From Spongiibacter taiwanensis (lineage in GTDB: Bacteria; Pseudomonadota; Gammaproteobacteria; Pseudomonadales; Spongiibacteraceae), in contig NZ_CP098455.1 in NCBI RefSeq assembly GCF_023702635.1, forward strand, positions 3,410,001 through 3,474,000: a stretch of 64,000 nt of DNA. Direction: 5' to 3'. Shown one piece after another: positions 27,627-36,789 of the stretch (its first letter is position 1; each line of letters begins with the position of its first letter). A program made the position numbers and the translations under genes. The notes below the pieces were generated by a model. It did not search any database, was not told the DNA's origin, and was given only the letters and a program-made list of their open reading frames with translations.

Positions 27627-28724
27627 CTAGGCTAGCCGCAGATGGTTGTCCCAGTGAACGCCGCTGGCGTAATCCAGGGCGAACAAACGGGGCGAACCGG
27701 GGCGCAGGCCCATCAGTTGGCCGCCGCCATTGCTGAGAATGAATTGTTGGTGGCGGGCATCATAAACGGTCCCGGCCACGTCGGGCAGGCGATAGCTGCT
27801 CGCCAGATGACCCTCTGCCAAATTCCACAGGCACACCACATCATCCCGGGGGCAGGTGGTGACAGCAAATTTTCCCTGGTCATCAATACTCACGCTGGCA
27901 ACGTAGCTGCTGTCCAAGACCAGGGGAACGTCACCCAGCGCCAGGGCCTGGAGCTCACCGCCGCGGCGGTGTTGATACACCAACGGCAGCGGCGTCGGCA
28001 GTTCGGCCTGGAATTGGCCGCCCACTACCACGGTGCCTGTGGGGCTGACATCCAGGTGGCGCAGGCTCAGGTGTTGGTGAGGAGAGGGGACCGCCTCGAG
28101 CAGAATACCGCTGTGCCGGTCGATGTAGTGCAGCGCCGGTGCCATGGCGTCAAAATTCAGAGTGACCCGGCCGCTGTCGGGCAAGGTCTTGATGCTGCCC
28201 ATTGCGACAACCAGGGTCTGCTGATCTGGCATCAGCGCAATCTGGTGAGGGCCGATGCCGGCGCAGTCCAGGTGTCTGACTAACGCGTAATCATTGACGC
28301 AGTCGTAAACGCCAATCGCACCCTGGCCGTCACCGGCGACGTGATTTTCGGTGGTATAGAGATAACGGCCATCGGCGCTCAGGCAGCCGTGACCGTAATA
28401 GTGGTAACCCTCGCTAGCCTCGACCTGCCGTTTCAACTGACCGCTGGCGCCATCAATAATGAAAATCTCCCGGCCGGGGCGGCGGGAGAAAAACAGCAGC
28501 TCATTGCGCTGGCGATGGAACTGGCTGTCGTGCCCCCGATGGCCAATATCGGCGGCAGCCGTCCAGTGATTCTGATCCCATCGGCCGATCCGGTACTCGC
28601 CTTTGCCCAGTCGGGCGGCGCTGATCACCGGCGAATAGCGCTCGCTGTTGCGGCCCCATAGGGGGGTAGGCAGGGCGAGCAGCATACCGCTGGCAAACAG
28701 AAAATCCCGGCGTTTCATCTTCAT
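27627..28724 (-). CDS. DUF1513 beta-propeller protein with Tat-like signal
   Basis: 365 residues: a KRRDFLFASGMLLALPTPLWG signal with twin arginine, then a seven-blade-like repeat structure (GHGCLSADGRYLYTTEN, GPHQIALMPDQQTLVVA, RHLDVSPTGTVVVGG). This is the DUF1513 family, found beside imelysins and DUF1111 proteins in iron-regulated operons; its biochemical role is not established. Start ATG 28724 is preferred over the GTG at 28751, which would overlap the upstream gene. Confidence 0.82.
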   Translation of the reverse strand: MKMKRRDFLFASGMLLALPTPLWGRNSERYSPVISAARLGKGEYRIGRWDQNHWTAAADIGHRGHDSQFHRQRNELLFFSRRPGREIFIIDGASGQLKRQVEASEGYHYYGHGCLSADGRYLYTTENHVAGDGQGAIGVYDCVNDYALVRHLDCAGIGPHQIALMPDQQTLVVAMGSIKTLPDSGRVTLNFDAMAPALHYIDRHSGILLEAVPSPHQHLSLRHLDVSPTGTVVVGGQFQAELPTPLPLVYQHRRGGELQALALGDVPLVLDSSYVASVSIDDQGKFAVTTCPRDDVVCLWNLAEGHLASSYRLPDVAGTVYDARHQQFILSNGGGQLMGLRPGSPRLFALDYASGVHWDNHLRLA

Positions 28725-28737
28725 CTGTCCCACGGGG

Positions 28738-29844
28738 TTAGTCGCCGTCACTGGAGTTAAAGCTGAGGGTGATGCCCAGCAAGGGCGGAATCTCCTTTTT
28801 GATGCGCACTTCCAGTTCGGTAATCGTGTCGCTCAGTGCTTTTGCCTGGGCCAGCGTTTCTGGCGAGTTGGGGGCGTCAAAAAGCGGCGTCTCAATCTCG
28901 CTGGCCTGGCTGATGACGTGTCTGAAACCCTGGTCAATGGCCTTCGCCAGGTCGGTGCCATCGACAACCTGTTGTAGATAATCATCCAGGCCAAAGCCTT
29001 CGCCGGCGCTAAACAGCTGATGCAGGGCGCTGAGGTTGGCGACAATGGCGGCCCGGCTGTAACGCGCGCGCCACCATTCGAGCAGATATATTTGCGTTCC
29101 GGTCTCGGCGAGCCCCAAGGGGCGCTCCAGCTTGTCTCGTTTGATCAACTCTAAACCGTATACCAGGCTGTCGAGCAAGGTGCCGATCGCTACCTTGGCT
29201 TCGGGGTATTCCTGATTGTTGCTGCCGGGTTGGCTGAAGGTAGCCGCGTAGTTGCCGCCGTCACTTTGCCAGGCGGTGTGCAGAAAAATAGCGACCCCCT
29301 CGAGATGGGCGCTGGCGGCAATGAGCAGGTCACAGCGGCGCTGGCTGTCGGCTTGCTGATAGCGGCTTAGCTGTCCGGCGATATCGTCAAACAGTAAGTA
29401 CTCCAGCGCTGACAGTCCCTGAACCACTACACTGGCTTTTTCAACCCGGGCGACATCGATGGGTTCGTCTTCCTTGATCAGGGCTTCCACTTTTCTGGCA
29501 ATCAAATTTTTGCGGTCCGGCCAGAACTGGACTTTCCAGGCCTGGTTGTCGACCAGCAGCGGACCAAACTGGAGACTTTGTATGCCCGCCCAGGTGGTGG
29601 CGGTATTGCGCCATGCACTGCGCACCACGGTATAGGTATCGGTGGACTGTTCAGTTGCGCTGCAAAAGGTGGTGGTGGCTTCGCGCAGCTGGCGGCTGGC
29701 GGCCAGGAAATCCCGATAGGCTGGCAGGATGCTCAGCCGGGTGGTGTCTGCCAGCAATTGTTCCTCGGGCGGCGGCGAACAGGCGCTGAGCGCCAGCGTT
29801 AAAAACACGAGGAAGGTGACAAAACGGATATTAATTTGGGTCAT
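28738..29844 (-). CDS. imelysin-family lipoprotein with degenerate GxHxxE motif
   Basis: 368 residues with a lipobox (LSAC, Cys22) and an all-helical imelysin-like (EfeO/IrpA-related) fold. The GxHxxE metal motif reads GLSALE (143-148), so the His is replaced by Ser. Imelysins are periplasmic iron-linked proteins. It differs from the copy at 31172-32455, which keeps the full motif. It overlaps the DUF1111 gene by one base at 29844. Confidence 0.85.
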   Translation of the reverse strand: MTQINIRFVTFLVFLTLALSACSPPPEEQLLADTTRLSILPAYRDFLAASRQLREATTTFCSATEQSTDTYTVVRSAWRNTATTWAGIQSLQFGPLLVDNQAWKVQFWPDRKNLIARKVEALIKEDEPIDVARVEKASVVVQGLSALEYLLFDDIAGQLSRYQQADSQRRCDLLIAASAHLEGVAIFLHTAWQSDGGNYAATFSQPGSNNQEYPEAKVAIGTLLDSLVYGLELIKRDKLERPLGLAETGTQIYLLEWWRARYSRAAIVANLSALHQLFSAGEGFGLDDYLQQVVDGTDLAKAIDQGFRHVISQASEIETPLFDAPNSPETLAQAKALSDTITELEVRIKKEIPPLLGITLSFNSSDGD

Positions 29845-31142
29845 TAAAGCGCCTGCAGAAATTGCTGGAGGATGTGTTGTTGGGCGTCGGTGAGCGCTTG
29901 GTAGCGCTGTCGACTGCGCTGGGCCTCACCGTCGTGCCAAAGAATGGCCTCGTGGATGGACCCGGCCCGGCCATCGTGAAGCAGGCGGGTATTGTCTGCT
30001 TCTCTGGTGCGTAGGCCAAGCCCCCACAGGGGCGCGGTACGCCACTCGGCGCCTTCGGCGGCGAAGGCGGCTATGGTGTCGGCCAGGCCCGGGCCCATGT
30101 CATGGAGTAACAGGTCGGTGAAGGCTTGAAATTCCACGCTTCCCCGACCCGGCAGGTCGGCACTGAGGTAGGGGCGATGACACTGGCCGCAACCGAGATC
30201 ATCAAACTGGGCGCGACCGGCGGCCAGCGCCGGATCACCTTGGTGATCGCCGGGGGTGGGAATGGCCAGGTTGGCAATATAGTCAGACACCGCTCCCAGG
30301 AGTTTGTCGTTGATCTCCACGCCGACCTCGGCGGCGCAGTTGCCATTGTCGGGGCAGAGCGGGTGCGGGTAGAGGGAGGAGCGCACGCCGATATCTTGGG
30401 CAAAAGCCAGGGCCGACTGCTGGCGCAGGCTGGGCTGGCTGGCCTTCCAGCCAAAGCGGCCGGGCCGAAATCGCTTTTGCTGAACATCCCAGACGGTGTT
30501 GACCCGGCCGGAGATGCCGTCTTCGTCGGTGTCATCGGGGTCGCTCATTGCGATTAGCGTGTCGTCACTGACATGGTCCAGTAAGCCCATTCCCACCAGC
30601 GCCGGTGCCAGTCTGGCCGACACCGGGCGCTGAGGGTGTTGGGTAATAAAATAGTGTTTGGCCTCGAGGGATTGCTCACCCACAGTAACGCCTTGTACCC
30701 GCCAGTGGATTTCACCCTCGGTTGGCCAGCCCGGCAGTGCCCGGTCCTGCAACTGATCGCCTAGGTTGAGATTGGTGTCGGGGGTGGCGGCAGGGCTGCG
30801 CAAGACCAGGATCATCCCCGGCCCCTGCTCGGGAAGCTGACCCTGGCCATTGTGGCGATGGCAGGCGGCGCAGCTGTTGGCATTAAACAGCGGGCCCAGA
30901 CCGTCGCGGGCGGTGGTGGTGCTCGGCGGAGCAACCCAGGGCTGTACAGCAAAGCTGCGGCCAACACTCCACTCCAGGCGCTGCTCCGGCGTTAAGCCGG
31001 GGCGGGGGCGACTGAGCACATTGCTATCCCGGCTGGCGATGCCATAGCCCTCGGGCAAGGGCGGGGGGGGCTTGCCACTGCAGCCGACCAACCCCACCGC
31101 CAGCGCGCTGACGAGGAGAATGTGTTTGGCGCTGGCGGGCAT
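29844..31142 (-). CDS. di-heme thiol-oxidoreductase-like lipoprotein (DUF1111)
   Basis: 432 residues with a lipobox (LVGC, Cys21) and two CxxCH haem sites, CAACH at 91-95 and CGQCH near residue 314, as in DUF1111 di-haem proteins. It probably passes electrons in the periplasm in partnership with the imelysins. ATG 31142 is chosen because the signal peptide begins there; a TTG at 31160 would add six residues. Its start is 30 bases after the first imelysin gene. Confidence 0.87.
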   Translation of the reverse strand: MPASAKHILLVSALAVGLVGCSGKPPPPLPEGYGIASRDSNVLSRPRPGLTPEQRLEWSVGRSFAVQPWVAPPSTTTARDGLGPLFNANSCAACHRHNGQGQLPEQGPGMILVLRSPAATPDTNLNLGDQLQDRALPGWPTEGEIHWRVQGVTVGEQSLEAKHYFITQHPQRPVSARLAPALVGMGLLDHVSDDTLIAMSDPDDTDEDGISGRVNTVWDVQQKRFRPGRFGWKASQPSLRQQSALAFAQDIGVRSSLYPHPLCPDNGNCAAEVGVEINDKLLGAVSDYIANLAIPTPGDHQGDPALAAGRAQFDDLGCGQCHRPYLSADLPGRGSVEFQAFTDLLLHDMGPGLADTIAAFAAEGAEWRTAPLWGLGLRTREADNTRLLHDGRAGSIHEAILWHDGEAQRSRQRYQALTDAQQHILQQFLQAL

Positions 31143-31171
31143 ACGGTGGCGCAAGGGCAAAATCGCGAGCT

Positions 31172-32455
31172 CTAGTAACCGAGCTGATTGGGATCGATGT
31201 CGATGGCTGCGGCGGCCTGTTCCAGGCTGCGGGTCTGGGTCACCAGCGCGGCCAGAATATCCGCCAGCAGCTGATGGCCTTCTTCATTGCCCTCGGCAAC
31301 CAGCATGTCGAATTTCTGGGGTTGCTGTTGTGCTTCAGCCACGTCGGTCAGTTTCTTTAGCGCCGCCATTGAGTCGGCCAATGCGGCAATGGTGGCCTTA
31401 CTGGCCGCCGCATTTTTGGCAGCAACGAGGCCCTGCAGGGAGGGGCCACTGAGCACGCTGTTGTCGGCGCGCAGGTATCGGCCGAGGAAAATATTCTCAA
31501 TGCCCAGGCCGTTGTAGTAGTGAGACCAGTGGGTGTTGTCGCTAAAGCAGTCGTGCTCGTCTTCAGTGGAGTTGGCCTCCAGCGCGACTTTGATCCGCTC
31601 GCCGCCCAGCTCGCCCAATGACAGGGAGCCCATGCCGTAAAAAATGCGGGCCAGGGCCTGGCTGGGGGCCAGCGACAGGAAGGTTTCCCGATAGTTGTCA
31701 TTGTCGCCGGGCTGCCACTGACCGGCCATGTATTGCAAATCATCGACCAGCAACTGGGTGGCGGCGGCGAGGTATTGGCGGCGCCGGTCGCAGTTGCCGT
31801 GGGTGCAGCCGTCGCCTTCGACATAATCGGTGTAGGGTCGCTCACCCGCGCCGAGGGCGTGGCCGTGCAGGTCCTGGCCCCACAGCAAAAACTCAATGGC
31901 GTGATAGCCGGTGGCGACGTTGGCTTCCGAGCCGCCCAGCTCGTTGAGGTCGGCGATCACCGCGGGCGAAAGGGTCGTGGTATCCAGGCGGGCACCGCCG
32001 AGCTCAATCACCGGGTTGGCAATAATATTCAGCGTGGCGCCGATATTACCGAGGGCGAAGGTATAGTCGTTGCTGACGTAGTCAATCAGGCCCTCGTCCA
32101 GTGGCCACGCGTTCAGCTGGCCCTCCCAGTCGTCCACCACCGGATTACCAAAGCGAAACACCTCGGTTTGCATGTAGGGCACCCGGGCCCGGCGCCAGGC
32201 GGCCTTTGCGGTGGTCAGGGTCTCGGCGGAGGGGGTCTTCAAAAAGGCCAGCACCGCCTGTTGCAGGGAAAGTGCCTCCTGGTGGGCATCACCAAAAATG
32301 GCTGCCGCAAGATCGGCATAGTGCTCGATGACGGCGGTCTCGCTGGGCACCGCTTTGGCGGGTGAAGCGGCAAGCACCGGTCCGCCCCAGAGGATGGCCG
32401 CACAGGCGATCCCGATATAGCGAAGGTGGCGGAACAGGGATGAAGCTGACGGCAT
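31172..32455 (-). CDS. imelysin-family periplasmic protein (EfeO/IrpA-like), intact GxHxxE
   Basis: 427 residues with a signal peptide (cleavage near GPVLAA) and the imelysin fold, including GYHAIEFLLWGQD (183-195), the full metal motif. It heads a five-gene minus-strand operon with a Fur-like box over its promoter. ATG 32455 has CGGAG 6-7 bases upstream; the longer frame from 32533 begins inside the Fur box and is rejected. Likely iron acquisition or sensing; the mechanism is not settled for the family. Confidence 0.9.
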   Translation of the reverse strand: MPSASSLFRHLRYIGIACAAILWGGPVLAASPAKAVPSETAVIEHYADLAAAIFGDAHQEALSLQQAVLAFLKTPSAETLTTAKAAWRRARVPYMQTEVFRFGNPVVDDWEGQLNAWPLDEGLIDYVSNDYTFALGNIGATLNIIANPVIELGGARLDTTTLSPAVIADLNELGGSEANVATGYHAIEFLLWGQDLHGHALGAGERPYTDYVEGDGCTHGNCDRRRQYLAAATQLLVDDLQYMAGQWQPGDNDNYRETFLSLAPSQALARIFYGMGSLSLGELGGERIKVALEANSTEDEHDCFSDNTHWSHYYNGLGIENIFLGRYLRADNSVLSGPSLQGLVAAKNAAASKATIAALADSMAALKKLTDVAEAQQQPQKFDMLVAEGNEEGHQLLADILAALVTQTRSLEQAAAAIDIDPNQLGY

Positions 32456-32504
32456 AGTGTTCTCCGAAGTGGCCGTGGCCGAGACTGGCAAAAGCGTTAG
32501 CCGC

Positions 32505-32533
32505 ATTCTAGTTTTATTGAGAATTGTTCGCAA
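32505..32533 (-). promoter_or_regulatory. sigma70 promoter overlapped by Fur-like box for the imelysin operon
   Basis: On the minus strand TTGCGA (-35) and TAGAAT (-10, complement of 32505-32510) are separated by exactly 17 bases. The same region, 32517-32533, is an inverted repeat TTGAGAA-TTG-TTCGCAA (6 of 7 paired), close to the GAGAATTGTTC core of Fur boxes. Fur bound there would block the polymerase. Confidence 0.65.
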
Positions 32534-32612
32534 TTAATGGGCGCATCTTTTTCCGCCGCCTCGCCAGTGATCAGCGCCGTGTTAGTATTCCGCTTTTGTC
32601 AGGAAAGCCATC

Positions 32613-33476
32613 ATGCCCTATACACCACGTCGCTCCGTTTTGTATATGCCCGGTTCCAATGCGCGGGCGCTGGAAAAAGCCCGCTCGCTGGATGCCGACG
32701 TGTTGATTCTTGACCTGGAAGACGCCGTTGCGCCGGACCAGAAAGAGGCTGCCCGGGAGCAGGTGAAAGCCGCAGTGCTGGAGGGTGGCTATGGCAAGCG
32801 CCAATTGGTGGTGCGGGTGAATGGCTTTGATACCCCCTGGGGCCGGGCGGATATTCAGGCCTTTGCAACCCTGCCAGTGAGTGCCTTGTGTCTCCCCAAG
32901 GTGGAGAGCGCGGCGGAAGTGCATGCGGTGGTGCAGGTGCTGCAGAGCGCTGGCGCGCCCAGTGAGCTGAAATTGTGGGCCATGGCGGAAACCCCTCGGG
33001 GCATACTGCGGGTGGAAGAGGTGGCCGCCGCCCATCCGCGAATGGCCGCGTTGGTGCTCGGCACTTCTGACCTCGCCAAAGACCTGCGGGTGCCGCATAC
33101 CCCAAGCCGTGAGGGACTGCTGTTTTCCCTCAGCCGCTGCGTTGCTGCGGCCCGGGCCGAAGGTCTGGATGTGTTTGATGGTGTCCATTTGGACCTGGAT
33201 GACGAAGCCGGTTTTGCGCGCTCCTGCCAACAAGGCGTCGAACTGGGTTTTGACGGCAAGACCCTGATTCACCCCAAGCAGATCGCCCCGGCCAACCAGT
33301 ATTTCTCACCTTCTGCTGAGCAGCTTGCCCGGGCAGAAAAAATTGTTGCCGCCTGGGATCAGGCTCGCCAAGCGGGCAAAGGGGTGGTGCTGGTGGACGG
33401 TAAACTGGTCGAGTCCCTTCACGTGGAAGAGGCCCAGCGGGTGATGGATATTGGTCGGGCCATCGGCCTGATCTGA
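32613..33476 (+). CDS. CitE-like HpcH/HpaI aldolase/lyase
   Basis: 287 residues of TIM-barrel citrate lyase beta / malyl-CoA lyase type: RSVLYMPGSN, ILDLEDAVAP, a late DGVHLDLDDEAGF and GFDGKTLIHPKQI. Members cleave or hydrolyse citramalyl-CoA, malyl-CoA or related esters with Mg2+. It is alone on its strand between the Fur-box operon and yheT-like, so substrate is unclear. Confidence 0.88.
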   Translation: MPYTPRRSVLYMPGSNARALEKARSLDADVLILDLEDAVAPDQKEAAREQVKAAVLEGGYGKRQLVVRVNGFDTPWGRADIQAFATLPVSALCLPKVESAAEVHAVVQVLQSAGAPSELKLWAMAETPRGILRVEEVAAAHPRMAALVLGTSDLAKDLRVPHTPSREGLLFSLSRCVAAARAEGLDVFDGVHLDLDDEAGFARSCQQGVELGFDGKTLIHPKQIAPANQYFSPSAEQLARAEKIVAAWDQARQAGKGVVLVDGKLVESLHVEEAQRVMDIGRAIGLI

Positions 33477-33497
33477 TTGCCCTGTTGCCAGTGGGTG

Positions 33498-34493
33498 TCA
33501 GGCCGATTGCTGATGGGGGTAACGGCAGGCGTTGGTCAGATTGACCAGGTGGTGGTCCAGCCAGCTGTCCAGCCGGTAGTTGCTCAAATAGCCGCAGTGC
33601 CCGCCAAAATCGGTGAGTTCGACAGTGAGGTGAGGGTTGCTGGCCAGACGGTTGAGATCTTCTGCCAGAATCATCGGGTCATCTTTGCTGGTGATGATAT
33701 GGGCGGGGGTGTCCAGTGGCGCCAGCACCTCGCCAGTAAGGGCATAGGCGCGGAAGTAGTCTTCCTCATTGGCATAGGGGGTAAAGGCGGGCACAAAGTA
33801 GCGGTTCATTGCCTGCAATGAGTTCATTCCCAGAAGCTGTTCCCGGTAGTTGAGCTCGGGGTACAGGTCGAGTTTTTTCTGCAAAGACGCCTTCCACTTG
33901 CGCACAAAGTAGCGCTCGTAAACCCACCACCCATTCTCCAGCGCAGCCATGGTTTTGGCTGGGTCCAGCACCGGGCACACGGCCAGGGTCTGATTCAAGT
34001 GCAGGCCCGCTTCGCTGGCTTTGGCGGCAACCCGCAGGCAGAAGTTTCCCCCGAGTGAAAAGCCGGCAAGAAACTGCCAGTCGTGGGGGTAGGTGGATTG
34101 AATCGCCCTGATCGCGCCAATCACTTCCTCAAGCCGGGCTGAGTGAAACAGCTCCCGGTTAAGGTGGTGGCTGGGGCCGTGGTCACGCAGGTTTAACCGA
34201 AAAACATCGTAGCCCGCCCGGAAAAAACTCGCGCCCGCCGAGAGCATATAGCTGGACTGGGAGCTGCCCTCCCAACCGTGAATCAGGGTAATCAGGCCTT
34301 TGCTACGGCCCGCTTGCTGGGCGTACTCACCGAGCAATTGGTGGCCGTCGCCACAGTCGAGTACCACCTGCCGGCTGGCCCGGCGCAGGGCGGGCAGCAT
34401 GGGCGCAATACGCAGACGGCGGGGCAGGGTAGAGGCCAGTACCGATTGGACATGGGGATTGCGAAGCCAGCCCTTGGGGGCGTATGCACTCAT
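33498..34493 (-). CDS. YheT-family alpha/beta hydrolase
   Basis: 331 residues with the YheT pattern: N-terminal WLRNPHVQSVLAS, LIHGWEGSSQSSYM oxyanion-type strand, the nucleophile elbow GFSLGGN and late GGHCG histidine loop. YheT-like proteins are predicted esterases/lipases of unknown substrate. ATG 34493 is preferred; a longer frame from 34655 adds a low-complexity leader. It converges with the lyase gene. Confidence 0.86.
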   Translation of the reverse strand: MSAYAPKGWLRNPHVQSVLASTLPRRLRIAPMLPALRRASRQVVLDCGDGHQLLGEYAQQAGRSKGLITLIHGWEGSSQSSYMLSAGASFFRAGYDVFRLNLRDHGPSHHLNRELFHSARLEEVIGAIRAIQSTYPHDWQFLAGFSLGGNFCLRVAAKASEAGLHLNQTLAVCPVLDPAKTMAALENGWWVYERYFVRKWKASLQKKLDLYPELNYREQLLGMNSLQAMNRYFVPAFTPYANEEDYFRAYALTGEVLAPLDTPAHIITSKDDPMILAEDLNRLASNPHLTVELTDFGGHCGYLSNYRLDSWLDHHLVNLTNACRYPHQQSA

Positions 34494-34675
34494 GTATTGC
34501 GGGGACTCCTGAGACAGCAAAGAACCTGTTTGTGTTGCAGTATGCCATGCCCACCGGACGCGCCCAACTGCCGTTCGTTGGAAGGATTGGTAGGCGGCTG
34601 TGAGATGTGGCCTAATCCTCTGAGTGTTTGGGGCGCGCCCGAATACAGCCAACAATAATCGTATAAGGAGGTGTC

Positions 34676-35464
34676 ATGGGTTATCACAGTTTCGAGTTGA
34701 CGGTAACAGCGGGAGTCGCTCGGCTTGTCTGGAACCAGCCGGATACTGGCAACACCATGGATGAGAGTTTTTGCCGTGAATTTGGTCTTGTCGCCAATGA
34801 GTTGACGACCATCAAAGACCTGCGCCTGGTGGTGATCACTGCTAGGGGAAAATATTTCAGTCTTGGCGGTGATATCAAGACCTTCAGCAAGAATCTGGCG
34901 AATCTCCCCAACAATATTCTCAGCTCGGTGACGGGGTTGCACATTGGCATTTCCCGTTTAATGCGCCTTGATGTACCCGTTATTGCTAGTGTTCACGGTG
35001 TGGCAATGGGCGGTGCGGTGGCCGTGCTGGCCAACTGTGACTTGGTGTTGAGCGGGCGCTCGGTGAAATATGGCGCCGCCTATCACCACGTGGCGTTTCC
35101 CTGTGATCTCGGCGCGACAACCGGCCTTGCCAGTCGGATGGGGGTATCGCGCGCCAAACGCTTTTTGATGTTGGGCGAGGTACTTGATGCGGATCAGGCC
35201 TTCGCCGCAGGTCTGGTGGACGAAGTGGTGGAGGACGATCAGCTGGCGACGGTGACGGAAGACTACATCAATAAACTGGCCAACGGTCCGACGGTGGCTT
35301 TCGGCATGGTGCGCAAGTTAATGGCAAGCGCCTTTTGCCAACCCTTTGATGCTCAGCTTGAAGACGAGGCCCAGGCTTTAGTACGGGCTGCCGCCAGCGA
35401 AGACGCCCGGGAGGGTGTGGAGGCATTTATCCAGCGCCGCGCGCCGGTATTTAAAGGGCGCTAG
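34676..35464 (+). CDS. enoyl-CoA hydratase/isomerase family protein
   Basis: 262 residues of the crotonase fold: SLGGDIKTF for CoA/oxyanion binding and AMGGAVAVLANCDLVL. AAGGAGGTG lies just before ATG. The motif at the second catalytic position (LGATTGLASRMG) lacks the Glu found in classical hydratases, so isomerase or thioesterase activity is possible. Stands alone, opposite an acyl-CoA dehydrogenase across a terminator-like hairpin. Confidence 0.86.
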   Translation: MGYHSFELTVTAGVARLVWNQPDTGNTMDESFCREFGLVANELTTIKDLRLVVITARGKYFSLGGDIKTFSKNLANLPNNILSSVTGLHIGISRLMRLDVPVIASVHGVAMGGAVAVLANCDLVLSGRSVKYGAAYHHVAFPCDLGATTGLASRMGVSRAKRFLMLGEVLDADQAFAAGLVDEVVEDDQLATVTEDYINKLANGPTVAFGMVRKLMASAFCQPFDAQLEDEAQALVRAAASEDAREGVEAFIQRRAPVFKGR

Positions 35465-35478
35465 CGGCAGATGCTCAG

Positions 35479-35506
35479 CCAGGGCAGGTCAACTGACCAG
35501 CCCTGG
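35479..35506. terminator. stem-loop between convergent ECH and ACAD genes
   Basis: CCAGGGC and GCCCTGG, then GGTC/GACC, close on an AACT loop with one A-A mismatch. Lies in the 53-base gap where two genes converge; no long U-tract. Confidence 0.5.
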
Positions 35507-35517
35507 TCGCGACAACC

Positions 35518-36666
35518 CTATTTGAGCAGCTCCCGGCCCACAATCAGCTTCATGATTTCGTTGGTGCCGGCATAAATCCGCTGCACCCGCGCGTCAGCAA
35601 AGGCCCGGGCGACCGGGTACTCCCACATATAGCCGTAGCCGCCGTGAAGCTGCAGGCACTCGTCAATCACTTTGCACTGCATGTCGGTGCACAACATTTT
35701 GGCCTGGGCGGCCATCACCGAATCGAATTTGTGCTCGATATGCAGCTCCAGACAGCGGTCCAGATAGACTCGGGCAACCTGTACCTCGGTAGCCAGCTCT
35801 GCCAGTTTGAACTGGGTATTTTGAAAGGCGGCGATGGGCGAGCCGAAGGCCTTCCGCTCTTTTACGTAGGCAATGGTCTGCTCAAGTATGGATTCGGCCG
35901 TGGCCACCCCGGTCATCGCGACGCTGAGGCGCTCCTGGGGCAGGTCTTGCATCAGGTAGATAAAGCCCTTGCCCTCTTCCCCCAACAGCTGGGACTTGGG
36001 CAGGCGCACATCCTGAAAGAACAGCTCAGAGGTGTCCTGGGCCTTCATACCCACTTTTTCGAGATTGGTGCCCTTGCTGAACCCCGGGGTGCCCGCTTCC
36101 ACCAGAAAAAGGCTGGTGCCTTTGGCGCCACCCTTGGGGTCGGTCTTGGCTACTACAATCACCAGGTCGGCGTGCTGGCCATTGGTGATAAAGGTTTTGG
36201 AGCCGTTGAGAATATAGTCGTCGCCGTCTTTGGTGGCGGTGGTTTTGATGCCTTGCAGGTCTGAGCCGGCGGCGGGCTCGGTCATGGCAATGGCCATCAC
36301 AATTTCGCCACTGACGCATTTTGGCAGGTACTTGTGTTTCTGCTCTTCGCTGCCGTAGCGCTGAATGTAGGGTACGGCAATATCCGAGTGCAGTCCCCAG
36401 CCAATGCCGGTGAAACCACTGCGGGCGATCTCTTCATTCACAATGCCGTGATGGCGGAAGTCGCCGCCGAAGCCGCCGTATTCTTCCTCTATGCTGGGGC
36501 ACAAAAAGCCCTGCTCACCGGCCTTGTTCCACAACTGGCGATCAACCTGGCCGTCTTTCTCCCACTGTGCGTGGTAGGGGGCGGCCTCGGTCTCCAGGAA
36601 TTTGCGTACCGAAGCCCGGAGCAGTTCGTGCTCCTCCTGATAAACCGTGCGGGGCATGCTGATCAT
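35518..36666 (-). CDS. acyl-CoA dehydrogenase (LCAD/IVD-like)
   Basis: 382 residues with MTEPAAGSDLQG and the FAD/substrate segments of ACADs. The loop YAGTNEIMK has no Glu at the MCAD-376 position, but E245 in DLPQERLS matches the catalytic Glu of the long-chain/isovaleryl branch. Flavin enzyme of beta-oxidation or branched-chain acid breakdown. AAGGAG stands before ATG 36666. Confidence 0.9.
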   Translation of the reverse strand: MISMPRTVYQEEHELLRASVRKFLETEAAPYHAQWEKDGQVDRQLWNKAGEQGFLCPSIEEEYGGFGGDFRHHGIVNEEIARSGFTGIGWGLHSDIAVPYIQRYGSEEQKHKYLPKCVSGEIVMAIAMTEPAAGSDLQGIKTTATKDGDDYILNGSKTFITNGQHADLVIVVAKTDPKGGAKGTSLFLVEAGTPGFSKGTNLEKVGMKAQDTSELFFQDVRLPKSQLLGEEGKGFIYLMQDLPQERLSVAMTGVATAESILEQTIAYVKERKAFGSPIAAFQNTQFKLAELATEVQVARVYLDRCLELHIEHKFDSVMAAQAKMLCTDMQCKVIDECLQLHGGYGYMWEYPVARAFADARVQRIYAGTNEIMKLIVGRELLK

Positions 36667-36725
36667 AAGTGACTCCTTCGGGTTATACTTGCCGTCGTTT
36701 GGCTTATGTTAGCAGAGTAAACTTA

Positions 36726-36760
36726 TTTTGCCAGTATCGGCAAAAATGCGAAAAACGCAT
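36726..36760. promoter_or_regulatory. two abutting inverted repeats upstream of thioesterase
   Basis: TTTTGCC-N6-GGCAAAA (36726-36745) is followed directly by ATGCG-AAAAA-CGCAT (36746-36760). They lie in the 123-base divergent gap between the acyl-CoA dehydrogenase and the thioesterase-trmH pair. Either operator sites or RNA hairpins; not assignable. Confidence 0.4.
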
Positions 36761-36789
36761 TGAATAACAGTGAGTTGGAGGAAGTGTTT

